From: Anaerovirgula multivorans
GTDB taxonomy: Bacteria; Bacillota; Clostridia; Peptostreptococcales; Natronincolaceae
DNA length: 64,000 bases
Direction: 5' to 3'
Assembly (NCBI RefSeq): GCF_900188145.1
Contig: NZ_FZOJ01000002.1
Span: 248,001-312,000, forward strand
The translations under genes and the position numbers were made by a program. The first letter of the stretch is position 1, and each line of letters opens with the position of its first letter. The notes beneath the pieces were generated by a model, which saw nothing but the letters and a program-made list of their open reading frames with translations, ran no database searches and was not told the DNA's origin. Shown here piece after piece: positions 1 through 7,893 of this stretch.

Positions 1-243
1 TTTATTTCCCCTAATTTTAATAGCCCTACCATCTACGATATAAGCTTCTTGAGCACACCAAGAGGTACAACCTAAACAACCAGTAGGCTTCCATTCTCCT
101 TTTACTAGAGGCTTTACCTCAACAGAGGTTTCCACACCCTCCTCTAAAGTATCAAGTCGTCTTCTACGACCTTCTAGTCCTATGGCAGTTGCAATTCCTG
201 CTACGATAGAACCTTCAATAAATCTTCTTCTGGTTATTTTCAC
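1..243 (-). CDS. Tat-exported molybdopterin oxidoreductase, N-terminal part (candidate arsenate respiratory reductase ArrA)
   Basis: Only the first 81 codons are inside the window; the gene runs off the left edge. It starts at GTG 243 behind a GGGAGG ribosome site. The N-terminus has a twin-arginine signal (KITRRRFIEG, then a small hydrophobic stretch). At about residues 53-60 comes C-L-G-C-T-S-W-C, the C-x2-C-x3-C ligand set of the N-terminal [4Fe-4S] cluster of DMSO-reductase-family catalytic subunits. This indicates an exported bis-MGD enzyme. The downstream position to tatC, tatA, mobB and moeA fits a cofactor-plus-export operon for this enzyme. ArrA is a good candidate because of the adjacent ars genes and the CTSWC cluster motif, but thiosulfate, polysulfide or tetrathionate reductase catalytic subunits cannot be excluded from 81 residues. 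Confidence 0.82.
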   Translation of the reverse strand, partial: MKITRRRFIEGSIVAGIATAIGLEGRRRRLDTLEEGVETSVEVKPLVKGEWKPTGCLGCTSWCAQEAYIVDGRAIKIRGNK

Positions 244-297
244 AAAACCAACCTCCCTTTGATATAATAGTAACAATATAAGGCATAAAAATCCTAT

Positions 298-1026
298 TTA
301 TCCCTCTACTGCTTTCTTTCTTTTTCTTCTATAGATGATAGACGATATAATAACACTAAATTCATACAATACCAGCATTGGCCCTGCCATTAACACTTGC
401 GATACAATATCCGGAGGTGTTAAAATCGCTGCCACAACAAAGATAAGTAATACAACAAATTTTCTATATTTCTTTAAAGTTTTTGGGGTAATTAAGTTTA
501 ACTGCGACAACAATATAATAAATAGAGGCAATTGAAACACTAAACCAAAGGACAACAAAAGAGAACTTATAAATCTAATATAGTTTGCAAAAGAAAATAA
601 TGGCTCTATTTGCTGTACCGACATGGCAACAAAAAAATTGATGGCTAAAGGAATAACCATATAATAGGCAAAGCTAGCCCCTATAAGAAAAAAGATCATC
701 CCCATAAATAGTGCGAACAACAAATATTTTCTTTCATGCTTTTTTAAGCCTGGTTTAATAAAAATCCAGATTTGCAGAAGTATAACAGGTGAAGCCAGTA
801 TCATTCCTGTAATGAAGGATATTTCTAAATAAGCTAAAAAGAGCTCTGGAGGGCTTAAATAAATAAATTCTAATCCACTTGCCGGTTGAACAATAAAATC
901 TAATAAAGTATCAATATAGATATAACTTAGAACACTGGTTATAATAACAGCTAAAACACTGATTATGATTCGTTTCCTCAACTCCGTCAAGTGCTCTACA
1001 ATCGTTTGTTTCATATCTTCCTGCAA
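298..1026 (-). CDS. tatC: Twin-arginine translocase subunit TatC
   Basis: A 242-residue polytopic membrane protein. TatC is the signal-peptide-binding core of the Tat translocase, which exports folded cofactor-containing proteins. Visible features are the N-terminal HLTELRKRI segment typical of the family and about six hydrophobic segments. The start appears to be TTG at 1026: a GGAGGG ribosome site lies 6 bases upstream, while the first internal ATG (1014) is too far from it. It lies between tatA and a gene encoding a Tat-signal protein on the same strand, so this looks like a dedicated Tat pair. Confidence 0.93.
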   Translation of the reverse strand: MQEDMKQTIVEHLTELRKRIIISVLAVIITSVLSYIYIDTLLDFIVQPASGLEFIYLSPPELFLAYLEISFITGMILASPVILLQIWIFIKPGLKKHERKYLLFALFMGMIFFLIGASFAYYMVIPLAINFFVAMSVQQIEPLFSFANYIRFISSLLLSFGLVFQLPLFIILLSQLNLITPKTLKKYRKFVVLLIFVVAAILTPPDIVSQVLMAGPMLVLYEFSVIISSIIYRRKRKKAVEG

Positions 1027-1059
1027 TTTAAACCCTCCTTCCTTATATCAATTTTTTTA

Positions 1060-1239
1060 TTACTTATCTTCATTTTTATCGTCTACTACAACATCTTCTG
1101 AAATTTTGCTGGCATGTGTTTTAAATTCTCTTATGGATTTACCAAAGGCTTTACCTATTTCAGGTAATTTAGCAGGTCCAAATATCACAAGTGCAATTGC
1201 TAAAATTAATATTAATTCTTTAGCTCCTAAGCTTCCCAT
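1060..1239 (-). CDS. tatA: Twin-arginine translocase subunit TatA
   Basis: A 59-residue protein: a short N-terminal membrane helix (about residues 7-21), then the F-G-P-x-K-L-P hinge and an amphipathic helix with G-K-A-F-G-K-S, ending in a short acidic/lysine-rich tail. This is the pore-forming TatA/E pattern. It starts at ATG 1239 behind GGGAGGG and ends in TAA just upstream of tatC. With TatC it should form a minimal two-component Gram-positive Tat system for the exported molybdoenzyme next door. Confidence 0.92.
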   Translation of the reverse strand: MGSLGAKELILILAIALVIFGPAKLPEIGKAFGKSIREFKTHASKISEDVVVDDKNEDK

Positions 1240-1286
1240 CCTATGCCCTCCCTTCTATTAAGAATGAAATGCTGTTATATAAAGTT

Positions 1287-1775
1287 TTATTTTAAAAACA
1301 GTTTTACAATAAAATCCACTAGCTTTTCAATCTCATGAAAGCCAAAGGTTGGAATAGCTTTTCCATGTTCATCATCAGTGACAATTGCAAACATCTCTTC
1401 ATCAGAGCATAAAAATTTCTCAGTAACTTCTTTTCTGTAAACCTCAAGCTTTGGTTTGTCAGCCCGTTTATATCCTTCTGTAATAATAATGTCTACATTT
1501 TTAATATCAGCTAGTATTTCATCTAAAGTATATTCCCTCTCTACCTTTTCAATCTTTGCAAATTTAATAGGAGAGGAAATCATTACAATATCTGATCCCG
1601 CCTGACCATGCTTCCAAGTATCTTTTCCGGGATGATCTATATCAAAGCCATGAACATCATGTTTTATAGTGGCTACTCTGTAACCCCTAGCTTTTAGTAC
1701 TTTAATGATATTACATAAGACAGTAGTTTTGCCGGTATTAGAAGATTTTCCAACGATAGAAAATACTGGTATCAT
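1287..1775 (-). CDS. mobB: Molybdopterin-guanine dinucleotide biosynthesis protein MobB
   Basis: A 162-residue GTP-binding protein with a P-loop G-K-S-S-N-T-G-K-T-T at residues 8-17, then the K-H-D-x-H-G-F-D-I-D-H-P-G-K-D-T motif of MobB and a later ITEGYKR stretch. MobB assists formation or delivery of the guanine dinucleotide form of the molybdenum cofactor used by DMSO-reductase-type enzymes. The ATG overlaps the stop region of moeA by 4 bases (ATGA), implying translational coupling. The need for MGD cofactor agrees with the molybdoenzyme at the end of the operon. Confidence 0.92.
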   Translation of the reverse strand: MIPVFSIVGKSSNTGKTTVLCNIIKVLKARGYRVATIKHDVHGFDIDHPGKDTWKHGQAGSDIVMISSPIKFAKIEKVEREYTLDEILADIKNVDIIITEGYKRADKPKLEVYRKEVTEKFLCSDEEMFAIVTDDEHGKAIPTFGFHEIEKLVDFIVKLFLK

Positions 1776-3007
1776 TTCAACACCTCCGGATGATTTAATA
1801 GCTGGACAGTTATCTCATCTCCCTTTTTATAAGGGCCTGTTGCAGCTTTAATATAAAAAAGAGAATTGATTCCCGAAAGGCTTGTTAGAACACCAGAGCT
1901 ATGCTTTCCAGGAAGCTTTGTATAATACTTCCCATCTCTATAGTAAGTATTTCCTCTCACAAACCTATTTTGGTTGCTTACTTTAGTGAAATCACTTTTC
2001 AAAATGGATTTTACCTCCATTAGCTGATATTTTGTTCTCCCCATTTTCTTTAGAATGATAGGTCTAACAAACTGCTCAAAGGTAATGTAAGCAGCCGCTG
2101 GATTGCCAGAAAGCCCCAAAATTAACTTATCTTCTTTCTTTGCAACAGCTATTGGTGTACCAGGCTTCATTCTTACCCGCCAAAATAACATTTCACCCCC
2201 CACCTCTTGGAAGGCTTCCTTAGCTAAATCATGATCTCCTACTGAAACACCTCCAGTGGTAATAACAATATCAGCCCAGGTTAATGCAGATTTTAGCTTC
2301 CCTGTAATGGCCTCTATATCATCACTGCATATACCTAACATCAAAGGTTTAGCCCCTAGCTTCTTGATTTGAGCTGCAATGGTATAGGAGTTACTGTTTC
2401 TTATTTTCCCATCTATTAAAGGCTGTTGAATGTCCAATAGCTCATCTCCAGTAGATAAAATAGCCACCCGTGGTTTTCTACAAACCTCTACATAACCCTT
2501 TCCTAAAGTAGCTAATATCCCTATTTCAGGAGCATCGATTACTGTCCCCTTTTGCAAAACGATATCTCCTTTTTCCATATCCTCACCAATTCTGACAATG
2601 TTCGTACCAGCAGAATACGCTTGATAGATTGTCACGGTTTCTTCTGTATATTCCGTATCTTCAAACCTTACTACAACATCGGCCCCTTCTGGAATTTTGG
2701 CTCCTGTCATAATACGTATTGCCTCTCCCTTACCTAACTGCTTATCCGATATATAGCCAGCAGGTACAAAATCTATAACCTTTAAGATAATAGGCCTATC
2801 CTTAGATGCCCCTTTAGTGTCTTCTGCTCTAACAGCATAGCCATCTAGTGGAGATTTCTTAAATGGAGGCATATTCATATCTGAGACAATATCTTCAGCC
2901 AATACACTGCCTTGTGCATCAAGTAGGGGAACATGAACTGCTTCCGTTATGGTACTTTCCTTTAATAGCACTTCTAATGCTTCTTCTAAGGTAATATTGA
3001 TTCTCAT
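1772..3007 (-). CDS. moeA: Molybdopterin molybdenumtransferase MoeA
   Basis: A 411-residue protein that inserts molybdate into adenylylated molybdopterin. It shows the MoeA signatures P-x-F-x-x-S-P-L-D-G-Y-A-V near residue 50, the MoCF_biosynth core with T-T-G-G-V-S-V-G and G-L-S-G-N-P-A-A-A, and a C-terminal beta-barrel domain. The start is placed at ATG 3007 because AAGGAGGA lies 5 bases upstream; an earlier in-frame ATG overlaps that ribosome site and would be part of the upstream gene end. It follows the MoeA-like gene by 11 bases and overlaps mobB. Confidence 0.95.
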   Translation of the reverse strand: MRINITLEEALEVLLKESTITEAVHVPLLDAQGSVLAEDIVSDMNMPPFKKSPLDGYAVRAEDTKGASKDRPIILKVIDFVPAGYISDKQLGKGEAIRIMTGAKIPEGADVVVRFEDTEYTEETVTIYQAYSAGTNIVRIGEDMEKGDIVLQKGTVIDAPEIGILATLGKGYVEVCRKPRVAILSTGDELLDIQQPLIDGKIRNSNSYTIAAQIKKLGAKPLMLGICSDDIEAITGKLKSALTWADIVITTGGVSVGDHDLAKEAFQEVGGEMLFWRVRMKPGTPIAVAKKEDKLILGLSGNPAAAYITFEQFVRPIILKKMGRTKYQLMEVKSILKSDFTKVSNQNRFVRGNTYYRDGKYYTKLPGKHSSGVLTSLSGINSLFYIKAATGPYKKGDEITVQLLNHPEVLK

Positions 3008-3018
3008 GGCTTTCCTCC

Positions 3019-4044
3019 TTAACATTTACCAAAAGGACAGTTGGGGAAGTTACATACATTGCACTTTAAACATTGACCACCGTATCCCATTTTAATAATA
3101 TCTCTTCGCACAATTTTTTCTCCTGCAAATATTCTTGGTAATAATAAATCAAAAGCAGTATTGTGGGCAAACATTACACAACCTGGTAAGCCTAATATAG
3201 GTACATCTCCTAGATAAGCCATCAATAGCATCGCCCCCGGCAGCACCGGTGTGCCGTAGGAAATGATTTGTGCCCCTGTAGCTTTAATAGCCCCTGGAGT
3301 TTTATCATCGGGGTCCACCGACATGCCCCCTGTGACAATGATTAATTCTGCTCCTTCTTCTTTATATTGAAGAATTGTTTTCTTTATAATCTCTAGCTCA
3401 TCCGGGGTAATCGTTTTCATGGTAATCTGTAAACCAAAGGCTTTAACTTTTTTTGCAATGACAGGACCAAATTTATCTTTAATCCTACCTTTATACACTT
3501 CACTTGCCGTTACAATTAAACCTATTTTTAGTGCCTTAAAAGGCTTTACTTCAATAAACGGTTTTTGATGCTTCAACACTCCCTTTGCTTTGTCTAATTT
3601 ATCTTTAGAAATAGTCAGTGGAATAACACGACAGCCACCTATCAATTCATCCTTTTCAATTATTCTATCCCCATGGATGGTAGCAAGGCATAGTTCTCCT
3701 AAATCATTGATGTCATATAAAAGCTCCTTATCTATTTTTAACAAACCTTTATCTTCAGCCATGATGTTAATTTTTCCCTCACTAGGCTCAGAGTAGTAAA
3801 CCCCATCTCCACATACTAAACTACCTAAAGCGATGGCTGCCTGATCTTCGTGGATTTCATTCTCTTTTAATTCCATAACATAAATATTTTCTTTTCCAAT
3901 TCTTAGTAATCTTTCCACATCTTCTTCCCTAATGACATGACCCTTTTTAAAGGCTACGCCTTTAAATTCTCCTGGGACAATTTCTGTTATGTCGTGACCT
4001 ATTACCATTCCGATAGCTTCTTCTGTCTTTACAGTTTTCATCAT
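3019..4044 (-). CDS. MoeA/MogA-like molybdopterin-binding protein with Cys-rich C-terminus
   Basis: A 341-residue protein. Roughly residues 165-320 form a MoCF_biosynth (MogA/MoaB-type) domain with I-V-T-A-S-E-V-Y-x-G and V-T-G-G-M-S-V-D-P-D-D-x-T-P. The N-terminal 160 residues have a MoeA-like layout without the full MoeA motif set. The last 20 residues contain five cysteines in C-x2-C-x2-C-x4-C-x4-C spacing, which could bind an iron-sulfur cluster or zinc. It is probably a cofactor-handling partner of MoeA and MobB downstream. A GGAGG lies 4 bases before tandem ATGs at 4044; either could be used. Confidence 0.8.
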   Translation of the reverse strand: MMKTVKTEEAIGMVIGHDITEIVPGEFKGVAFKKGHVIREEDVERLLRIGKENIYVMELKENEIHEDQAAIALGSLVCGDGVYYSEPSEGKINIMAEDKGLLKIDKELLYDINDLGELCLATIHGDRIIEKDELIGGCRVIPLTISKDKLDKAKGVLKHQKPFIEVKPFKALKIGLIVTASEVYKGRIKDKFGPVIAKKVKAFGLQITMKTITPDELEIIKKTILQYKEEGAELIIVTGGMSVDPDDKTPGAIKATGAQIISYGTPVLPGAMLLMAYLGDVPILGLPGCVMFAHNTAFDLLLPRIFAGEKIVRRDIIKMGYGGQCLKCNVCNFPNCPFGKC

Positions 4045-4436
4045 TTTTCCTCCAGTTCTTAAACTATTGGACCTACCATTTTTTTGTTAACACTTTAACA
4101 TATAATTGCATGAAATGCGTTCAATCAAATTAATTTCTATTCTTTTCTAATAGATACATAAGAAATAGTTTTTTTAATAATTACTTTGTTAACCCTAATT
4201 TGACACTATTATATCAAAGACTTATTTTTTTATCAACATATTTAAATTTGATGATATGTTTTTGGTTCTATGTTTATACCAAAATACAAATACCTATGCT
4301 TATTAATAAATTATATTGCCTATTTATTATAAAAATTCTTTTTAAAAAAGCATTCCTATCTATTTAGTAGAAATGACTTATTCATCTGAAAAAATATTTA
4401 ATTTTAAAATTATTCTATGTGATTTTGAAACATTTT
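4045..4436. other. A+T-rich intergenic region, no gene seen
   Basis: This 392-base gap separates the cofactor/Tat operon from the CmtR-like regulator gene. It is very A+T-rich and has stop codons in all frames. A promoter for the minus-strand operon is expected here. I see only weak candidates (a TTGAAC near 4124 with poorly spaced TATATG) and no convincing hairpin or repeat. Confidence 0.5.
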
Positions 4437-4772
4437 TTAATATTTAATACATCGATATCTTTCTTCAGAAACATCTTTAATAATTGCTTTTCCTAGATTA
4501 ATAATTTCTCTTACTTTATCATCTCGAATACTGTAATATACATACTTGCCCTCATGTCGATCATACACAAGTTCACATTCTCTTAAACATTTAAGATGGT
4601 TGGAGATTACTGATTGGCTCACACCTGTAGCTTCAATTACCTCTGATACAGTTTTTTCCCCATCCATTAACACCTCAAAGATAGCCAGTCTTGTATAGTC
4701 AGCAAATCCTTTAAATAGTTTGCTTGTTAATCTTCTTCTTGTTATTTCTTCTTTATTCACTTCAACTGTCAT
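4437..4772 (-). CDS. ArsR/SmtB-family metal sensor, CmtR-like
   Basis: A 111-residue winged-helix repressor. The recognition helix region reads T-G-V-S-Q-S-V-I-S-N-H-L and is followed by K-C-L-R-E-C. That alpha-4 C-x3-C pair plus a lone Cys near the C-terminus (R-Y-R-C) matches the ligand layout of the Cd/Pb sensor CmtR rather than the ELCVC site of classical ArsR. The start is set at ATG 4772, where AGGAAG precedes it at normal spacing; an ATG 18 bases upstream has no ribosome site. An imperfect inverted repeat (AAGTGTA to TATACTT, 4839-4862) in the upstream region could be its operator. Inducer is inferred. Confidence 0.85.
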   Translation of the reverse strand: MTVEVNKEEITRRRLTSKLFKGFADYTRLAIFEVLMDGEKTVSEVIEATGVSQSVISNHLKCLRECELVYDRHEGKYVYYSIRDDKVREIINLGKAIIKDVSEERYRCIKY

Positions 4773-5076
4773 TATAAGCTTCCTTTCCATGGTAAATTTT
4801 TATGTCTTTACCTAGTATATATAAATTCACTATATTTTAAGTGTATCACATTATTTATACTTTTAATCTATATTAAGTATTCATTATACATTAAGCTATA
4901 TATTATGTAAATTCTCTATTTAATCTTTTTTCCTAAACTCAATATTTGCATTTTTAAATGTAGATTTAAAAATTATTACTTTTGGAAGATTTAAAGGATG
5001 ACTTTTTTGAAACCAATAACGGAAATTATATTTATCTACAATTGTACACAGTATATAATTTCCTATTGGTTATAAG

Positions 5077-5115
5077 AAAAGGAAGAGACCATGTCTATTA
5101 TGACCTCTTCCTTTT
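5077..5115 (-). terminator. Hairpin terminator after arsC
   Basis: An 11-bp perfect stem (5077-5087 with 5105-5115) lies just downstream of the arsC stop codon. On the minus strand the stem ends CTTTTCTTAT, giving a short U-rich tail. It probably ends the arsC transcript. Confidence 0.7.
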
Positions 5116-5124
5116 ACAGCATGG

Positions 5125-5526
5125 CTAAATTTCCTTATTTTTTACCCTTTTAGTTAAATCCTCTACTTTTTCTTTTATTATATCTCTTATTTTTCTAAAT
5201 TCTTCTACTGATCCACCAGAGGGATCAGTTAAACTCCAATCTTCACTATGCTTACATGGTACAAATGGACATACTACATTACAACCCATGGTGATAAGAA
5301 TATCTACTTCTTCAGGAATATCACTTAATAATTTAGGATAGTGTTCACTCATATCTACTCCTGCTTCTTCCATTACTTCAACTGCTCTAGGCTTTACTTC
5401 ATGATAATCTTCTGTTCCAGCTGAATATACTTCTAATACATCACTCCCTAATTTCTTTGCCCATCCTTCTGCCATCTGACTTCTACATGAATTGTGTACG
5501 CAAACAAAAGCTACTTTTAGCTTCAT
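5125..5526 (-). CDS. arsC: Arsenate reductase, thioredoxin-coupled (LMW-PTP fold)
   Basis: A 133-residue cytoplasmic enzyme that reduces arsenate to arsenite. It begins MKLKVAFVC with the P-loop C-V-H-N-S-C-R-S (C-x5-R) of the low-molecular-weight phosphatase/ArsC fold. C-N-V-V-C-P-F-V-P-C near residues 80-89 supplies the Cys pair that shuttles the disulfide to thioredoxin. D-P-S-G provides the catalytic Asp. The start at ATG 5526 has GGAGGAG upstream; a longer in-frame extension has no ribosome site. It lies downstream of a promoter carrying a perfect palindrome (5632-5651). Confidence 0.95.
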   Translation of the reverse strand: MKLKVAFVCVHNSCRSQMAEGWAKKLGSDVLEVYSAGTEDYHEVKPRAVEVMEEAGVDMSEHYPKLLSDIPEEVDILITMGCNVVCPFVPCKHSEDWSLTDPSGGSVEEFRKIRDIIKEKVEDLTKRVKNKEI

Positions 5527-5631
5527 CAATACTCCTCCTAGTTTTTCTTTTAGAATTTTTAACCTATAGTTTAAGGGTTTTTTCACAATAATTATTGTTG
5601 CTTTATATGCTTCTGTGTTTCTTCTATACAT

Positions 5632-5661
5632 AGGATATATTAATATATCCTGTTATGTCAA
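5632..5661 (-). promoter_or_regulatory. arsC promoter with 20-bp perfect palindrome
   Basis: On the minus strand TTGACA (5661-5656) is followed after 16 bases by TATATC. The spacer end and the -10 element lie inside a perfect 20-base palindrome, AGGATATATT/AATATATCCT (5632-5651). A dyad placed on a core promoter is typical of a repressor operator. Either of the ArsR-family proteins in the window could bind it; that is inference. Confidence 0.6.
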
Positions 5662-5665
5662 TTGG

Positions 5666-6385
5666 TTACTCGATCATTTTACCTAAACTTAACATAAGGC
5701 CAAATTCCTTTAATAATGAGGTTTGATTAATATCCTCAACTACTTTATTTATATCATAGCTAACCCTTACAAGTTTACATTCTATCGACTCTTTAATCTC
5801 AATTAAGCCATAGCCTGCCCTATTATCTCCATCCTTAGGCTTTCCCACACTTCCGGGATGCATAATGGTTTTGCCTCCTATCCTCTTAACAAAAGGCATA
5901 TGGGTATGACCCAAAAGAATAATATCAGCCTCTACTTCCTCTGCCAATTCTTGTAGTCTTTCCTCTTGATGACCATAAATATATTCATTGATAGCAAAGG
6001 GACTGCCATGGGTAGCGTAGATGATTTTCTCCTGGCATTCATACTCCTGTTCCTCTGGCAGCTGCCTTAAAAAGGCTTTGTGTTCCTCTGTTGTATTTTC
6101 CGATGTCCATTTCAAAGAGTTTTTACTTTGCCTTTTCCGAGCTTCTGTATCAATATTGCAGCCACAATGGGGTAAATAAAAGCCTACCGCTTCATCATAA
6201 TTTCCCATAATGGTAGATATTTTCGATTCAATAATTTTTTCTATTACTTCATTAGGATGAGGACCGTATCCCACTAAATCACCTAGACATATAATTTTAT
6301 CACAATTATGGACTTTTATATCCTCTAACACTGTATTTAATGCCTCTATATTGCCATGGATATCAGATATAACAGCTATCTTCAT
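5666..6385 (-). CDS. YfcE/MJ0936-like metallophosphoesterase
   Basis: A 239-residue calcineurin-like phosphoesterase. Metal-binding motifs are in order: S-D-I-H-G-N near the start, G-D-L-V-G-Y-G-P-H, G-N-Y-D-E-A, A-T-H-G-S-P and L-L-G-H-T-H-M-P, then H-P-G-S-V-G. These are the five blocks of the small phosphodiesterase family that cleaves phosphodiesters with two metals. Start chosen at ATG 6385 (MKIAVISD), with AGGGGG upstream. The substrate is unknown. It lies between the selenoprotein gene and arsC but behind a terminator, so its tie to arsenic resistance may be positional only. Confidence 0.88.
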   Translation of the reverse strand: MKIAVISDIHGNIEALNTVLEDIKVHNCDKIICLGDLVGYGPHPNEVIEKIIESKISTIMGNYDEAVGFYLPHCGCNIDTEARKRQSKNSLKWTSENTTEEHKAFLRQLPEEQEYECQEKIIYATHGSPFAINEYIYGHQEERLQELAEEVEADIILLGHTHMPFVKRIGGKTIMHPGSVGKPKDGDNRAGYGLIEIKESIECKLVRVSYDINKVVEDINQTSLLKEFGLMLSLGKMIE

Positions 6386-6520
6386 GGGTATTTTCCCCCT
6401 TCTCATCAAACTTTATCTTCTCATTATTGAATATATTCCCCATTTTTATAAAGTTAAAAACAAAATCTTCCTTCTAAATGTCTATAGATTGACTTTATCT
6501 GAAACACCAAAGTGCTGTAT

Positions 6521-6563
6521 AAAAAGCAAGTCATTTCCCGCATACTCTGCAAAAAATGACTTG
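6521..6563 (-). terminator. Rho-independent terminator of the ars operon
   Basis: A 10-bp perfect stem CAAGTCATTT/AAATGACTTG (6527-6536 with 6554-6563), followed on the minus strand by CTTTTTATA. It lies about 85 bases past the stop of the selenoprotein gene and ends the arsR-to-selenoprotein operon. Confidence 0.85.
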
Positions 6564-6647
6564 ATCTCTATTATACAAATATTTTTTCTTGAAATTTTCT
6601 ATGCTATTCATACTTTCATGCAAAAGATAAGTTTTTTCTCATAGTTC

Positions 6648-6989
6648 CTATAAAAACTTTTTAAGGGCTAGAAATACTTTTCTATTGTCTATACCTCCAG
6701 TGTATACTGGTTGATCATTGATAAAGGTTATTGGCAATTGGTATCCTTTATCTAGCGTCTCCTTTGCATAATCATGTCCTGTCAAACCATCTTCCATCAA
6801 ATCAACAAACTGCATTTCAACCGAATCCTTAAGGGTTGTATCTTCCATGAATTTTACCAGTTCATTATATAAATCTCCCATTGTTGGGTCCTGACCAGAA
6901 CCACAATCTACGGCAGGACCTCACCCACAGGAAGCTGGGGCTGCTTCATCTTTTACTCCAAATACTGTTATCTTAACTTTGTCACTCAT
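6648..6989 (-). CDS. Thioredoxin-like selenoprotein encoded in the ars operon (UGA = Sec23)
   Basis: A 113-residue product if the in-frame TGA at 6923-6921 is read as selenocysteine. The start ATG 6989 has GGAGG 7 bases upstream and overlaps the arsA2 stop by 8 bases. Around the TGA the sequence reads P-A-S-C-G-U-G-P-A-V-D-C-G. A hairpin begins at the base after the TGA (6887-6920). The protein starts K-V-K-I-T-V-F-G, a thioredoxin-type first strand, and later has L-P-I-T-F-I-N, the cis-Pro region of the fold. It resembles ArsD, YuzD-type small thioredoxin-fold proteins and possibly the annotated SaoT (seleno)proteins. A redox or metalloid-handling role with ArsD/ArsA is inferred. Without recoding it would be called as a 77-residue ORF from 6881. 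Confidence 0.85.
6887..6920 (-). promoter_or_regulatory. Bacterial SECIS-like hairpin directly after the UGA codon
   Basis: Immediately after the UGA, GGTCCTG (6920-6914) pairs perfectly with CAGGACC (6893-6887). Inside, CC pairs with GG with a single bulged U, then AGA pairs with UCU around a UUGUGGU loop. A bulged U and G residues in the apical loop are the features recognised by SelB in the E. coli fdhF SECIS. Position and shape fit a selenocysteine insertion element; folding was done by eye. Confidence 0.75.
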
Positions 6990-7893
6990 TTTTTAATCCT
7001 CCATCGAATATTATTTTGCTAATTTCCTTAAGCATATCTAAACCTTTTATTTCGTCCTCAAACATAGGAACCTTTAATAATTCGGCATCTTTAAAGGTTT
7101 CTCCAATTTCTTCAACATATTTTAATTGCATATCTCTACGGTTTTTAAAAAAAGATGAAATAGTCTGCTCTTCTGGGATAATTAGGTTTGCTACTACTAA
7201 TTGGGTTCTAATATCCAAGGTTTCTAGCTCCTTAGATGCCCTATGAGCCTCCACAATTGGTGTTTTTTCTGGATACATAACAAAGGAAAAAGTGGTTGCT
7301 TTTTCATCCTTCATCATATCAATTACCTTATCAAATTTTGCCTTCTGCTTCTGATCCTCTTCGCTAATTCCCATAGAAATTCCAGCCTTCAATTGGATTT
7401 GCTTACTCCAATCCATTGGTAGTTCTAACATTCTTAAGGTATGTCCTGTAGGAGCAGTGTCAAATACAATCACTTCAAAATCTTCCATACTAGCAAATTC
7501 TATAAATTTTTGGAAGGCTGCCATTTCTTCTGTACAGGGAGAATCCAATTCCTCCCTCATAGCCATAACAGTGCTAGTGTCAAATTTTTTTTCTGCATCC
7601 TTTAACACATTTTCTTTATACTCTTCTGTCGCCTTTTTTTGATCGATTTGTACAGCATATAAATTATCCATGCCTTCAATTTTTGTAATTTCGTCAGTGA
7701 CTGACTTATCTAGAACACTACCAATATGAGCAGCTGGATCTGTTGTCATCAATAGGGTCTTATATCCTTTTTGTGCAGTTTCAACAGCGGTGATACAAGC
7801 CATTGATGTCTTTCCTACCCCACCTTTACCGGAAAAAAAGATGTTTTTTCTATCTCCCTTTTGAGGGTAAAGAATCGTTTGTAGTTTACTCAT
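6982..7893 (-). CDS. arsA: Arsenical pump-driving ATPase ArsA (second copy)
   Basis: A 303-residue SIMIBI ATPase corresponding to one half of the E. coli ArsA. It has the deviant Walker A S-G-K-G-G-V-G-K-T, the D-T-A-P-T-G-H-T switch region and the S-P-C-T-E-E-M-A-A-F motif with a metalloid-binding Cys. The second Cys region of its neighbour (GQTCMGP) is replaced by K-A-G-I-S-M-G, so it lacks that thiol. The start is ATG 7893, overlapping the arsA1 stop. An earlier in-frame start would lie inside arsA1. With ArsA1 it probably forms the split equivalent of the two-domain pump ATPase. Confidence 0.93.
   Translation of the reverse strand: MSKLQTILYPQKGDRKNIFFSGKGGVGKTSMACITAVETAQKGYKTLLMTTDPAAHIGSVLDKSVTDEITKIEGMDNLYAVQIDQKKATEEYKENVLKDAEKKFDTSTVMAMREELDSPCTEEMAAFQKFIEFASMEDFEVIVFDTAPTGHTLRMLELPMDWSKQIQLKAGISMGISEEDQKQKAKFDKVIDMMKDEKATTFSFVMYPEKTPIVEAHRASKELETLDIRTQLVVANLIIPEEQTISSFFKNRRDMQLKYVEEIGETFKDAELLKVPMFEDEIKGLDMLKEISKIIFDGGLKNE

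Noticed and set aside
6648..6881. A 77-residue stand-alone protein starting at ATG 6881
   Set aside because: That Met is codon 37 of a longer frame with a strong ribosome site, gene overlap and a SECIS-like hairpin after the UGA; a truncated product would lose the first thioredoxin strand and the C-G-U motif.
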